Part shown: in pieces, positions 17,059 to 26,253 of the stretch
Position numbering within the stretch: the first letter of the stretch is position 1
How the letters are laid out: every line of letters starts with the position of its first letter
Origin: an uncultured Dorea sp.
GTDB lineage: Bacteria > Bacillota > Clostridia > Lachnospirales > Lachnospiraceae
Assembly: GCA_910584615.1 (NCBI GenBank)
Contig: CAJUAM010000011.1
Coordinates: forward strand, 14,543 to 78,542
DNA: 64,000 nucleotides
Reading direction: 5' to 3'
Translations under genes and position numbers: made by a program
Notes under the pieces: model-generated
Seen by the model: the letters and a program-made list of their open reading frames with translations, nothing else
Databases searched by the model: none
What the model was told of the DNA's origin: nothing

Positions 17059-17834
17059 ATAGTTTCTCCTTCTGCCCGGGCTTTTTCTTCCCAGCAATGA
17101 TGTATCCTCATAACTTCATCCGTATACTTTCCTTCTTTTCCATACACGATTAACGGCGGTCCTACCTTCATCCTTGGATTAGCGCCTTTGATCCCGCCGA
17201 TAAGAACCATATTCGGCTCTTTATCCGCAAACGGATAGACAAGACGCAGCTCCTTCGGCTCAATTCCATGCACGCACATTTTAGAAAGTATCTCCGGCAG
17301 TCTGAAAGGTCTGTGCACCATATAGAATCTTCCTTTTACTTTCAATATCTTAGCGCTTTGTTCTAAAATATCGTCTAACGTGCACAGAACCTCATGCCGC
17401 GCAACATGTAATGCCTCACTGCTGTTGCGAAGTCCGTGTTTTCCTATCATATATGGCGGATTCGTCGTAACCACCTCAAAAGAGGCGGCCCCGAACTTAA
17501 GAACTGCCTCTTTAATATCTCCTGTTACAATATCTATTTTTGATTCCAGCCCGTTGTACGCCACGCTCCTTCTTGCCATGTCCGCACTCTCTTTTTGTAT
17601 CTCCAGTCCGGTATAATGTTCTCCGTCCGTTTTCGCCTCTAAAAGGATAGGCAAAATTCCCGTCCCCGTCCCCAGATCAAGCACTCTCTCATTCCTCTTC
17701 ACCTTCACAAATGAGGAAAGCAGCACCGCATCCATTCCAAAACAAAACCGCCCCGGATGCTGGATGATACGATATCCTTTGATCTGCAGATCGTCCAGTC
17801 TCTCCCCCGTACAAAGTAAGCTATCTTTTCTCAT
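17055..17834 (-). CDS. tRNA1(Val) (adenine37-N6)-methyltransferase family
   Basis: 259 residues. Class I SAM methyltransferase: motif I VLDLGTGTGILPILL near 50-64 and the N6-adenine motif IV TTNPPYM near 123-129. The N-terminus RLDDLQIKGYRIIQHPGRFCFGMDAVLLSSF matches YabB/TrmN6 proteins. Synteny with ricT and rsmI copies the Bacillus yaaT-yabB-yabC order. Start is ATG 17834; a GTG four codons earlier is in frame but has no ribosome site. Confidence 0.9.
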   Translation of the reverse strand: MRKDSLLCTGERLDDLQIKGYRIIQHPGRFCFGMDAVLLSSFVKVKRNERVLDLGTGTGILPILLEAKTDGEHYTGLEIQKESADMARRSVAYNGLESKIDIVTGDIKEAVLKFGAASFEVVTTNPPYMIGKHGLRNSSEALHVARHEVLCTLDDILEQSAKILKVKGRFYMVHRPFRLPEILSKMCVHGIEPKELRLVYPFADKEPNMVLIGGIKGANPRMKVGPPLIVYGKEGKYTDEVMRIHHCWEEKARAEGETI

Positions 17835-17851
17835 TTCGTACACCACTTTAT

Positions 17852-18763
17852 TTAATTATCATCCAGTCTGGAAGCACTGTTTTTCTCTTCCAGGCGTTTA
17901 AGCTCTTCTAGTTCCTCTTTCGAAAGCTTCGCATCCTTTTTCCGGCGCTTGGGTTTGAATTTAAGATCCGAAGCATGATATTCCCGTATTTCCTTTTCAT
18001 CATTATCCAGTGTCACGATTACCTTTACAAGCTGACGCAGCACATTGACCGACTGCACATCTCCTTTAAGCCCCTCAGGTGTCGTTACATGATCACCATT
18101 ACCAGGCAGATGACTGTTAAGCTCCTCATAGATTTCCTCCTCATTCGTCAGACAGCACATCAGCCTGCCGCACACACCGGAGATTTTCGTCGGATTCAGC
18201 GACAGATTTTGTTCCTTCGCCATCTTGATAGACACCGGCGCAAACTCAGACAGATACGTATTGCAGCAGAGCGGCCGTCCGCAGATCCCTATCCCGCCCC
18301 GTATCTTCGTCTCGTCTCGCACACCGATCTGCCGAAGTTCGATCCTTGTCCTGAACACACTCGCCAGATCCTTCACAAGTTCCCGAAAATCAATCCTTCC
18401 ATCAGCCGTAAAGTAAAAAAGCACCTTATTATTATCAAAAGTATATTCTGCATCGATCAGTTTCATTTCAAGCCCGCGCTTACGGATCTTTTCCAGACAT
18501 ATCTCAAATGCTTCTTTTTCTTTTTCGTGATTCTTAGCTTCTTTTCTCTTATCTTCCTCTGTCGCGATCCGGATAACCTGCTTAAGGGGCTGGGTTATCC
18601 TTTCATCTTCTACATCCTTTGGTCCCGTTACCACAGAGCCAAACTCCACCCCTCTGGCAGTCTCTACGATCACTTTGTCTCCGGTTTTAATATCATGCTT
18701 TCCGGGAGCAAAAAAATATATCTTTCCTGCCGGCCGGAATCTTACCCCTATTACTTTGGTCAT
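17852..18763 (-). CDS. ricT: PSP1-domain protein RicT (YaaT)
   Basis: 303 residues. N-terminal MTKVIGVRFRPAGKIYFF and GDKVIVETARGVEFGSVV begin the PSP1 core. The Cys set CGRPLCC and CGRLMCC is that used with RicA/RicF to bind Fe-S clusters. In Bacillus the complex affects RNA maturation with RNase Y and entry into sporulation and competence. The C-terminal tail is Lys/Glu rich. It follows holB by only 3 bases and precedes the tRNA methyltransferase gene. Confidence 0.93.
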   Translation of the reverse strand: MTKVIGVRFRPAGKIYFFAPGKHDIKTGDKVIVETARGVEFGSVVTGPKDVEDERITQPLKQVIRIATEEDKRKEAKNHEKEKEAFEICLEKIRKRGLEMKLIDAEYTFDNNKVLFYFTADGRIDFRELVKDLASVFRTRIELRQIGVRDETKIRGGIGICGRPLCCNTYLSEFAPVSIKMAKEQNLSLNPTKISGVCGRLMCCLTNEEEIYEELNSHLPGNGDHVTTPEGLKGDVQSVNVLRQLVKVIVTLDNDEKEIREYHASDLKFKPKRRKKDAKLSKEELEELKRLEEKNSASRLDDN

Positions 18764-18766
18764 AAA

Positions 18767-19756
18767 TCAGTTCTCCTTTATTGTCAGGAACAAAAGTTCC
18801 ATTACAAGCTCAAAATTAACATTCGCCTTAAGCCTGGACTTTGCTTTCTCAAGACCGGCGATGATATTCTGAATACCTTCATAAGAGCTTGTTTTCGCCT
18901 GCTCCTTAATGTATTTTATCTGGTCTTTAAACACAAGCTTATCAATCTCTTTTGTCGCCTTATAAAGCAGGACATCCCGATACCAAATCATGATGATATC
19001 AAAATAATCCATAATCTCCAGTTTATATACCGTGACATTATTCACGGCTGCGACAACTTCAGAAAATTCCATCTCACGGATGTATTTAAGAAGCTTGATC
19101 GCTTCTTCCTTAATTTCGTTAAAATGCTCTGAATGAGCAAGCATGATAGCCCGCCCCATATTTCCCTGCGCAAATGCCGTGCAGACATCTGCTTTATAAT
19201 CCGGAACCTCAAGCATCTCCATCAAATATTTTTTGATCAGAGTATTCCTGATGTTGCGCAGCTTAAGCATCACACACCTTGAATTGATAGTAGGAAGCAG
19301 CGTCTCCGCGTTCTCTGTCAGCAGTATGATAACTGCATACTCCGGCGGTTCCTCGATAGTCTTAAGCAGCGCGTTCTGAGCCTGCGTTGTCATAAGCTCT
19401 GCCCTGTCAATAATATATATCTTATATGGTCCCTGATATGGCTTTATCATAACCGTATCATTTACCTGTCTGCGGATATCATCCACACTGATCGTATTCG
19501 GCTTTTCATGGGCAACCCATATAATATCCGGATGGTTATTGCTCTCCGCCTGTTTACAGGAGTGACAGGTATTACACGGGTCCGGCCCTTTTTTCTCACA
19601 CAGCAGCGTCATGGCAAACAGGCTTGCCAGCATCTTCTTGCCGGAACCTCTCGCGCCATTCATAATATAAGCATGTGACACCTTCTCCATCGATACCGCA
19701 TTTCTAATATACTGTATTATATCTTTGTGTCCTACTACATCCTTAAAGCTTCCCAT
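18767..19756 (-). CDS. holB: DNA polymerase III delta' subunit
   Basis: 329 residues, AAA+ clamp-loader subunit. MGSFKDVVGHKDIIQYI start, P-loop-like GARGSGKKML near 29-38, zinc-binding CNTCHSCK, IIDRAELMTTQAQNALLKTIEEPP, and the SRC motif INSRCVMLKL. It opens the sliding clamp with DnaX and HolA. ATG 19756 with GGGAG seven bases ahead is used; the frame is open 17 codons further up, without a ribosome site. Confidence 0.93.
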   Translation of the reverse strand: MGSFKDVVGHKDIIQYIRNAVSMEKVSHAYIMNGARGSGKKMLASLFAMTLLCEKKGPDPCNTCHSCKQAESNNHPDIIWVAHEKPNTISVDDIRRQVNDTVMIKPYQGPYKIYIIDRAELMTTQAQNALLKTIEEPPEYAVIILLTENAETLLPTINSRCVMLKLRNIRNTLIKKYLMEMLEVPDYKADVCTAFAQGNMGRAIMLAHSEHFNEIKEEAIKLLKYIREMEFSEVVAAVNNVTVYKLEIMDYFDIIMIWYRDVLLYKATKEIDKLVFKDQIKYIKEQAKTSSYEGIQNIIAGLEKAKSRLKANVNFELVMELLFLTIKEN

Positions 19757-19793
19757 GTCGTATCTCCCTTTTATTTTTCTAAAATACTGTAAT

Positions 19794-21227
19794 CTATATC
19801 TGTTCATTGACTAAAACTTCAATGTATCTTTCCCTTTTTAATCCCTCAATAGAATATCCTTTAACCTGATACCACTCAAGCAGGCCGACCGCCTCCTCTG
19901 TGATCCTCTCCCCCGGCACGATCAAAGGACTCCCCGGCGGATACAGATAAGCATACTCTACAGAGATATATCCGATGGCAGACTCCCATAAGACCAATCT
20001 GGTTCCCGCTTTGCCTGTCCTTACCCGCTCTGCGGTTCTGGCAATATTATATACCGGTTCTGCACGGGGGATCTCTTCCATCTTCAGACATATTCCTTCT
20101 TTTTTATTATGATCTATCTTATTATCAATCCTATACAATGCATTTGTCAACCGTTCTAAGCCTTCTTTTGTATCTGATACAGAAGTCATGGCAAGAACAT
20201 AATTTCCTGCCGCCATCTCCATCTGCAGATGATACTCAGAAAGCAGCCGGTTTAATAATGCCGATCCTGTGTCCCCCGAACATCCCGCATAAATAATAAG
20301 CTTGGATATATCATAACATTGTGTACGGACTAACTCAAGACACTTAAGCCCTAAAAGTTTCTCACGGACCTTACAAAGCTCTGCAACATACCGCTCAAAC
20401 ATCTCGTCTGCATGGCTTTGAAGCTCCTGTATACATAAATCAATACTCGCCATCAATACATAAGACGGGCTGGAAGTCTGGAGCATATCCAGATACTCTT
20501 TCACTCTTCTTCTGTCAATCCTGTCCCCATTCATATGAAGAAGTGCCGTCTGGGTCAATGACGGCAGGGTTTTGTGCACACTGTGGATAACGATATCCGC
20601 ACCGCACCTGTTCGCATTTTCCGGAAACGCATTGTGAAAACCAAAATGAGCCCCATGCGCTTCGTCTACGATCAATGGCAGTCCCTTCGCATGCACCGCC
20701 TTTGCGATGGCAGTCACATCTGACACTACCCCGTCATAAGTCGGCGATACGATCACAACTGCCCTGACCTTCGGATAACGCTCAAGGGCTTCTATAACAT
20801 CCTGCGGTCTAATCTCCGTATTCAGCCCCACCCGGCTGTCAAACCCCGGATATAAATAGACCGGATTCAACTCATTTAAATTTATGGCATGATACACAGA
20901 CTTGTGGCAATTTCTTGCCACAAGTATGGTATCTCCTTTTTCAGTTATTCCGCATACAGCACTCAGGATTCCGACCGTGCTTCCATTGACAAGAAAATGC
21001 GTCTCATCTGCATGAAAAACTCTGGCTGCCCTTTCCTGCGCATTTTTCAGAATCCCCCGCGCGTGATGAAGATCATCAAAACCGTCAATCTCTGTAATAT
21101 CTATGTCATACGGAAGACTCACCCCGCCGCCGGCTTTTCGTATGCCGCGCCTTTTATGCCCCGGCATGTGGAATCCATAATAATCCGAACTGCTGTAGCT
21201 TTTTAACTTATCATATAGTGTGCTCAT
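19794..21227 (-). CDS. Orn/Lys/Arg decarboxylase-family PLP enzyme
   Basis: 477 residues. FHMPGHKRR at the N-terminus, AVVIVSPTYDGVVSDV, IVDEAHGAHFGFH and the PLP-lysine motif HSVHKTLPSLTQTALLH are typical of the short aspartate-aminotransferase-fold decarboxylases (SpeA/YaaO type). A C-terminal domain ends in PPGSPLIVPGERIT. The substrate (arginine or lysine) is not separable by eye. It occupies the yaaO position beside holB; a tmk gene, present there in Bacillus, is missing. The start ATG 21227 has a weak site (AAAGAG); an upstream TTG has none. Confidence 0.85.
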   Translation of the reverse strand: MSTLYDKLKSYSSSDYYGFHMPGHKRRGIRKAGGGVSLPYDIDITEIDGFDDLHHARGILKNAQERAARVFHADETHFLVNGSTVGILSAVCGITEKGDTILVARNCHKSVYHAINLNELNPVYLYPGFDSRVGLNTEIRPQDVIEALERYPKVRAVVIVSPTYDGVVSDVTAIAKAVHAKGLPLIVDEAHGAHFGFHNAFPENANRCGADIVIHSVHKTLPSLTQTALLHMNGDRIDRRRVKEYLDMLQTSSPSYVLMASIDLCIQELQSHADEMFERYVAELCKVREKLLGLKCLELVRTQCYDISKLIIYAGCSGDTGSALLNRLLSEYHLQMEMAAGNYVLAMTSVSDTKEGLERLTNALYRIDNKIDHNKKEGICLKMEEIPRAEPVYNIARTAERVRTGKAGTRLVLWESAIGYISVEYAYLYPPGSPLIVPGERITEEAVGLLEWYQVKGYSIEGLKRERYIEVLVNEQI

Positions 21228-21263
21228 AACACGCTCTTTGCATTCTTTTATTATAATTTTCAA

Positions 21264-22610
21264 TTATAATCTTTTAAGAAGCTTCTCTCTTTCTTCTTCA
21301 AATCCCGGTTTTCCGAGCAGCGCGAACATATTCTTCTTATAGCTTTCAACACCTGGCTGGTTGAATGGGTTCACACCTGAAATATACCCGCTTACACCGC
21401 ACGCGAACTCAAACATATAGAACAATTGTCCCAGCGAATATTCATCCTGTGTCGGAACATTGATCATAAGGTTCGGAACATTGCCGTCTGTATGCGCAAG
21501 AATCGTTCCGTTCATAGCACTCTTATTTACAAAGTCAACATTCTTACCCGCAAGGTAATTCAACCCGTCAAGATCTACCGGTTCCTCACCGATGATGATC
21601 TCTTCCTGTGAGGCCTCTACATTCAGAACTGTCTCATACATAATGCGGCTTCCGTCCTGAATGAATTGTCCCATAGAATGAAGGTCGGTTGTAAGGTCAA
21701 CAGATGCCGGAAAGATACCTTTCTGGTCTTTTCCTTCGCTCTCGCCGTAAAGTTGTTTCCACCACTCAGATACATAGTGAAGGCTTGGCTCATAGTTGGC
21801 CAGAATCTCAACAGATTTTCCTTTTCTGTGAAGGATGTTACGGATCGCAGCATATTTCAGCGCATCATTGTCCTCAAATTCATTGTTGACTGCCATCTCT
21901 CTTCCAGAAGCAGCTCCTTCCATCAGCTTATCAATATCTGCTCCGCTGACTGCAATCGGAAGAAGGCCTACTGCTGTCAGAACCGAGAAACGTCCGCCCA
22001 CGTCATCCGGCACTACAAATTCCTCATAACCTTCTTCATCAGCAAGACTCTTCAACGCTCCTCTTGCCTTGTCTGTTGTTGCGTAAATCCTCTTGGCTGC
22101 CCCTTCTTTTCCGTATTTCTCTTCAAGCATAGCTTTGAATACACGGAAAGCGATCGCCGGCTCTGTCGTCGTACCAGATTTGGAGATTACATTTACAGAA
22201 AAATCCCTGTCACCGATCACATCGATCAGGTGCTTGAGATATGTACTGCTGATACTGTTGCCTGCATAGTAAATCTCCGGTGTCTTGCGCACTTCCTTAG
22301 AAACCATGTTGTAAAAATTATGACGCAGAAACTCAACCGCTGCTCTCGCTCCAAGATAAGAACCGCCGATACCAATAACCACCAGCACCTCGGAATCTGC
22401 CTTGATCCTCTCTGCCGCAGTTTTGATCCTCGCAAACTCTTCTTTATCATAATCTACCGGAAGATCAATCCATCCAAGAAAGTCATTCCCCGCTCCTTCT
22501 CTCGATAGAAGCGTCTCCTTCGCCTGCAAAGCGATCTTCTTCATGGACTCCACTTCATGATCACTGATAAATCCTGCCGCCTTTGAATAGTCAAATGTTA
22601 CTTTTGCCAT
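21264..22610 (-). CDS. pgi: Glucose-6-phosphate isomerase
   Basis: 448 residues, the short Gram-positive form. VVIGIGGSYLGARAAVEFL near 78-96, ISKSGTTTEPAIAFRVF, the PGI signature DVGGRFSVLTAVGLLPIA and the C-terminal FNQPGVESYKKNMFALLG containing the catalytic Lys region. It interconverts glucose-6-P and fructose-6-P. ATG 22610 lies behind AAGGAAGGA. Confidence 0.96.
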   Translation of the reverse strand: MAKVTFDYSKAAGFISDHEVESMKKIALQAKETLLSREGAGNDFLGWIDLPVDYDKEEFARIKTAAERIKADSEVLVVIGIGGSYLGARAAVEFLRHNFYNMVSKEVRKTPEIYYAGNSISSTYLKHLIDVIGDRDFSVNVISKSGTTTEPAIAFRVFKAMLEEKYGKEGAAKRIYATTDKARGALKSLADEEGYEEFVVPDDVGGRFSVLTAVGLLPIAVSGADIDKLMEGAASGREMAVNNEFEDNDALKYAAIRNILHRKGKSVEILANYEPSLHYVSEWWKQLYGESEGKDQKGIFPASVDLTTDLHSMGQFIQDGSRIMYETVLNVEASQEEIIIGEEPVDLDGLNYLAGKNVDFVNKSAMNGTILAHTDGNVPNLMINVPTQDEYSLGQLFYMFEFACGVSGYISGVNPFNQPGVESYKKNMFALLGKPGFEEEREKLLKRL

Positions 22611-22689
22611 AACGCAAATCCGTCCTTCCTTCAAAATATATTTATACTTTTACATATATAATATATTTTATCAAATCAATACGCTTTAA

Positions 22690-23586
22690 TCAAGCCATAA
22701 ACTCCTCCAGTATCTGGCGGATGAGAATTTCTCTTTCTACGGACTTCTGCTCTGTTCCCTCCGGTTCTTCTCTTTCTTCCTTTTCACGGACCGCTCTTAT
22801 CCTGCCGCTTTTATCTTCCCCTTTAATCGGCTCTGGCACAGGATAGGACTCTGGCATTGCCGGCGGGAGAATCTCCGGCGGAGTCTGGGGCGAAGGAACC
22901 TCTTTCCCCGGATTTGGACTTATCGGTTCTGCAGTCTCCGCCGCATTATACGCTTTCATTACAATCTCCGTCTCTTCAAACTCCTCTTCGTCCATCTGTG
23001 TATCCATAAATCCTTCTTCATCTGTATCCCATTGCGCGGCTCTTTTCTCATCGATCTCTTTCCGCTGTGCCCTTTCATAGCGGTGAAGGCATACATTCTG
23101 CAGATAATCAACCATATAATTTCTCGCCATCTGTATCCGGTATTCTTCATCCGTCGTCAGATGGAACACATACACAAGAATTCCAAGCCCTGCGCCGATC
23201 ACCCCTGTCTGCAGCACAAGATCGTTCATTCCATAGACCCCATATGTAAGAACTGCCCCCAAAAGACCTGTCACGATACACAAAAGCGCCGCCGCCTTTT
23301 CTAACCTCCTCAGGCTATGAAGCCGGATCCCAAGTACCTTATATCCATACAGGTACTTGTCCACAAACACTTCCACGTTCTCCACCTTCTCACTGACCAT
23401 ACAGGCATGTTCAAATTTCGCGCGCACCAGCCGCATCAGCGGATGAGTACTTTTGTTCATATTGCCCGCCGCGCGCAGTAAGCGTGAAAGAATCGCATTC
23501 ACGATACATTTGCTCAGAATGCCAATCGCCGTGAAAATTCCCAGTGCTATAACTATTATCTGCTTATCTACTATTATCCTCGACAT
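22690..23586 (-). CDS. Membrane protein of unknown function
   Basis: 298 residues, no family recognised. One N-terminal membrane segment (about 9-32, IIVIALGIFTAIGILSKCIV), two more at about 95-142 (AAALLCIVTGLLGAVLTYGV; VLQTGVIGAGLGILVYVF), then a cytosol-like tail of about 140 residues rich in Glu and Pro (PNPGKEVPSPQTPPEILPP) ending in an amphipathic REILIRQILEEFMA. The tail could be a docking or assembly segment. ATG 23586 has AAAGGAGGG ahead. Transcribed toward pgi with about 80 bases between. Confidence 0.7.
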   Translation of the reverse strand: MSRIIVDKQIIVIALGIFTAIGILSKCIVNAILSRLLRAAGNMNKSTHPLMRLVRAKFEHACMVSEKVENVEVFVDKYLYGYKVLGIRLHSLRRLEKAAALLCIVTGLLGAVLTYGVYGMNDLVLQTGVIGAGLGILVYVFHLTTDEEYRIQMARNYMVDYLQNVCLHRYERAQRKEIDEKRAAQWDTDEEGFMDTQMDEEEFEETEIVMKAYNAAETAEPISPNPGKEVPSPQTPPEILPPAMPESYPVPEPIKGEDKSGRIRAVREKEEREEPEGTEQKSVEREILIRQILEEFMA

Positions 23587-23715
23587 AGATCAAGCCCTCC
23601 TTTCATGGGAATTATACTTGATATTTTCCCAGAGGGCGATAAAATCCGTTCTCCATAAAACGACATCTGTTTGTCATATGCTGTCGCTTCATAGTAGATA
23701 ATTGTCTTTTAAATC

Positions 23716-24408
23716 TCAAAGAGAGGCCAAAAGTTCTTTCATAAGGCGCACGCTGTGAGCAATTGCCTGCCGCTCGAATTCCGGATAGTCCATGACAGCG
23801 CTGTTGTCAGCTTTGTCCGAAATCGCCCGAATTATGACATACGAAACTTTGTTCAGGTAAGCCGCCTGAGCAATCCCTGCTCCCTCCATTTCCGTACAAA
23901 GTGGATGGAACAGATTCACAATCCGCTCCTTTTTCTCGGCAGAAGAGATAAACTGGTCGCCGCTCGCCACCCTTCCGGTAAATGTATGAATCTCCGGATT
24001 CGCCTTCTCATTGGCCGCTTTAGCCTTCTTAACAAGTTCCATATCCGCCGGAAACGCCAGTGTGTCCATTCTCGGCACCTGTCCTGCCGGATCGCCGAAA
24101 ATCGTCGCATCCATATCATGATGAACTGCATCCGTCGAAATCACCATGTCGCCGATGTCAATCCTCGCATCCAGCGAACCTGCGATCCCTGTATTGATCA
24201 GCGCATTCACCTGAAAATGGTCCACCAGAATCTGTGCGCAGATTCCCGCATTTACCTTGCCAATACCGCTCCTTACCACAACCGCGTCTTTTCCGCAAAG
24301 CACCCCTTTACAAAAAGCCATGCCTGCAATCTCCTCCGTCTTCTGGATATCCATCTCTTCTTTCAAAGCCGCTACTTCTTCTTCCATAGCTCCAATAATA
24401 CCTATCAT
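23716..24408 (-). CDS. mtnN: 5'-methylthioadenosine/S-adenosylhomocysteine nucleosidase
   Basis: 230 residues. MIGIIGAMEEEVAALKEEM carries the catalytic Glu near 12; VVRSGIGKVNAG, INTGIAGSLD, CTEMEGAGIAQAAYL and the catalytic Asp in IIRAISDKAD are all present. It cleaves MTA and SAH to adenine and thioribose products in the methyl cycle and AI-2 route. ATG 24408 has AAGGAG seven bases ahead; the longer open frame upstream crosses the promoter and is not used. Confidence 0.96.
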   Translation of the reverse strand: MIGIIGAMEEEVAALKEEMDIQKTEEIAGMAFCKGVLCGKDAVVVRSGIGKVNAGICAQILVDHFQVNALINTGIAGSLDARIDIGDMVISTDAVHHDMDATIFGDPAGQVPRMDTLAFPADMELVKKAKAANEKANPEIHTFTGRVASGDQFISSAEKKERIVNLFHPLCTEMEGAGIAQAAYLNKVSYVIIRAISDKADNSAVMDYPEFERQAIAHSVRLMKELLASL

Positions 24409-24447
24409 CTGTCTGCTCCTTTGTATAAACATTATAATATCAGAAAT

Positions 24448-24480
24448 AGTATAGCATTCCTTTTTATTCTCTGCTATACT
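24448..24480. promoter_or_regulatory. Divergent promoter pair mtnN / TSCPD gene
   Basis: Two extended -10 elements TGCTATACT face outward: 24472-24480 on the plus strand and 24448-24456 on the minus strand. They form a 9-bp inverted repeat with a 15-base centre. Their -35 boxes are poor, as is usual with extended -10 promoters. The two genes should be coupled. Confidence 0.55.
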
Positions 24481-24514
24481 TTTCTTGCTGAGTAAAATCA
24501 AAGGAGGAAGTTTT

Positions 24515-24757
24515 ATGGATTATAAACCAGTTGGCGTCTGCTCACAGCTGATCCGAGTGGATGTAGAAGATAATGTAATCAAAACTGCAGAATTTGTCGG
24601 CGGCTGCAGCGGAAACACTCAAGGTGTAGCACGTCTTGTAAAAGGGATGAATGTAGATGATGCAATCGCCCGTCTAGAAGGGATCAAATGCGGTTTCAAA
24701 TCTACATCCTGTCCGGACCAGCTTGCGCAGGCATTAAAAGCAGTTTCCAGAAAATAA
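24515..24757 (+). CDS. TSCPD-domain protein (TIGR03905-like)
   Basis: 80 residues, a complete stand-alone TSCPD domain. CSGNTQGVARLVKGM near 30-44 and the name-giving FKSTSCPDQLAQAL near 60-73 are conserved. The same domain is found at the C-terminus of adenosylcobalamin-dependent ribonucleotide reductases, where its Cys pair may take part in redox or metal binding; the free form has no proven role. ATG 24515 has AAAGGAGG eight bases ahead. It ends at a strong terminator. Confidence 0.9.
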   Translation: MDYKPVGVCSQLIRVDVEDNVIKTAEFVGGCSGNTQGVARLVKGMNVDDAIARLEGIKCGFKSTSCPDQLAQALKAVSRK

Positions 24758-24768
24758 AACCGCAAATT

Positions 24769-24797
24769 AATTGGCAGAGAGAACCTCCCTGCCAATT
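24769..24797 (+). terminator. Terminator of the TSCPD gene
   Basis: Perfect 9-bp stem AATTGGCAG/CTGCCAATT, then TTA. It lies between two convergent genes and may serve both directions. Confidence 0.85.
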
Positions 24798-24822
24798 TTA
24801 CTGTCCATATCCTGCCGCGTTA

Positions 24823-25908
24823 TCAAATCATTTCCTGTACCAGATCCAGAGGAACCTCCAATAGTTCCGCCACCTGTCCTGCGTCCTTTAATTTAGAGTA
24901 TAATTTACATATCGTATCCCTCTGACTCCGCCTCATAACATCTTCTGTTACCTGCTCTGTTACCTGCTCTGTCACCTGTTCCGTTACTTGTTCTGTTACC
25001 TGCTGCGTCACTTGCTCTGTCACCTGTTCCGTTACCTGCTGCGTCACTTGCTCTGTCACCTGTTCCGTTACCTGCTGCGTTACCTCCCGTGTCACCCGCT
25101 CTGTTATCTTTTTTGTCAATTCTGCCTCCAGTATATCCGCTTCCAATACCAGTCCGTCTTCCATCATATCATTGAGTCCCCCTTTGATAAACTCCTCATA
25201 ATGCGAGTATAGATGATTATACAGTTTCCGAATCAGGCTGCGCAGCTTATTGGCATCCGCCGAGGTAATATTTCCAAGGGCCTGATTCTCATTGATTGTC
25301 TCTATTATATCATCCAGTACCAGTGTCCGCAAGGCTTTCATATTCTCCTGCGTCCGTTCTTTTCTTATACTGTCCCGCAGCTTTAAGAGCATAAACGGGA
25401 TGAGTATCACCATCTTCCGGCTACTCAATTCCTCCGCAGTATGTTCTAAAAGCTTAAAGACCGGAACCCGGTACAAAAATATTCCCTGTGTTCCAAAATC
25501 AAGAAGTATTTCCTTCACATCCGGGATTCTTTTATGATTGTAAAGATAGATGATCCGTGGTTCGGGAAAATGCAGGACATCCGCGTCACTTCTTGCCTTG
25601 AGCGCGTGTCCGTAACTGTAGTCAAAGACCCTGAATTCAATCTCCTCATCTTCATACATCTGCGCTTCGATATGGTAGGAATAGAATTGATTTATCGTAA
25701 GAATCGTATCCGCAAGTGTCTTTTTTAAGTTATCATCGTGATGTTCCGTCCAGTTATAAGTAATCGTGCTGTCCGGCGGATATTCTGTCCCGAACAGTCC
25801 GTTAATAAGTGAAATAACTGCACGCACAGAAAGTGTGAGTATCTTTTTAAAAATGCGGTCATAAATCTGTACGATCTGTCTGTTGGAATCCTTCAAATTT
25901 TTATCCAT
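24823..25908 (-). CDS. PD-(D/E)XK transposase-like protein with VTEQ repeats
   Basis: About 361 residues. The N-terminal half resembles the Rpn/PD-(D/E)XK transposase-like nucleases of Lachnospiraceae: YDRIFKKILT, Asp67 in TLADTILTI, and Glu81-x-Gln83 in YHIEAQMYED, a D...ExQ catalytic pattern. A helical middle follows. Residues at about 275-332 are a run of four-residue units VTEQ/VTQQ. The C-terminus (ICKLYSKLKDAGQVAELLEVP) is the short helical tail seen in this family. Lateral mobility is suggested by the family and by the inverted-repeat element upstream. Start uncertain: ATG 25908 has only a weak AGG, and a TTG at 25932 is in frame. Confidence 0.65.
   Translation of the reverse strand: MDKNLKDSNRQIVQIYDRIFKKILTLSVRAVISLINGLFGTEYPPDSTITYNWTEHHDDNLKKTLADTILTINQFYSYHIEAQMYEDEEIEFRVFDYSYGHALKARSDADVLHFPEPRIIYLYNHKRIPDVKEILLDFGTQGIFLYRVPVFKLLEHTAEELSSRKMVILIPFMLLKLRDSIRKERTQENMKALRTLVLDDIIETINENQALGNITSADANKLRSLIRKLYNHLYSHYEEFIKGGLNDMMEDGLVLEADILEAELTKKITERVTREVTQQVTEQVTEQVTQQVTEQVTEQVTQQVTEQVTEQVTEQVTEQVTEDVMRRSQRDTICKLYSKLKDAGQVAELLEVPLDLVQEMI
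24941..25112 (-). repeat. 12-bp tandem repeat coding VTEQ units
   Basis: About 14 consecutive 12-bp units, each coding VT(E/Q)Q or close variants. Inside the array a 36-bp block (three units) is repeated identically at 25000-25035 and 25036-25071, a sign of recent slippage or unequal crossing over in multiples of 12 bp, which keeps the reading frame. Confidence 0.92.
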
Positions 25909-26194
25909 AAAATACCTGCATGCAGCATCCAATATGCCATGCTTTTCCTTCCTTAATTAATTCTGCCGATCAGGCTTTCTTTCTTGAAACTAAACAGGGT
26001 ACATGTGAAAGAATCTTTCAAAAACACAGTGATAATCCAAAACTTTGGATAATGATTTAGTAAATCCCATGACAGGATTTTCGATACATGAAAATATAAC
26101 ATGTTCAAAGTCAAAATTCAACTTTTAAAAACTTATAAATTCCTTAAGGAAAGAGTTGACCAATTTACATATATAGATAATTTTGCATGAGAAA

Positions 26195-26218
26195 AGGATG
26201 CCCCCACCATGGCATCCT
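26195..26218 (-). terminator. Hairpin in the gap upstream of the VTEQ-repeat gene
   Basis: Perfect stem AGGATGCC/GGCATCCT with an 8-base loop, followed on the minus strand by TTTTC. It looks like a factor-independent terminator for leftward transcription arriving through 26250-26450. The rest of the 550-base gap (25909-26461) holds no gene that I can support. Confidence 0.6.
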
Positions 26219-26253
26219 CTCCTCGATTGTTTTCTTCTGTTTCCTCTTACATC

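Noticed and set aside
17975..19132. Plus-strand open frame of 385 codons
   Set aside because: Antisense to ricT and holB, no ribosome site, and a composition typical of a shadow frame.
21666..22508. Plus-strand open frame of 280 codons
   Set aside because: Antisense to pgi, no ribosome site or recognisable motif.
24941..25112. Regular repeats considered as a CRISPR array
   Set aside because: Units are 12 bp with no spacers and lie in frame within a coding sequence.
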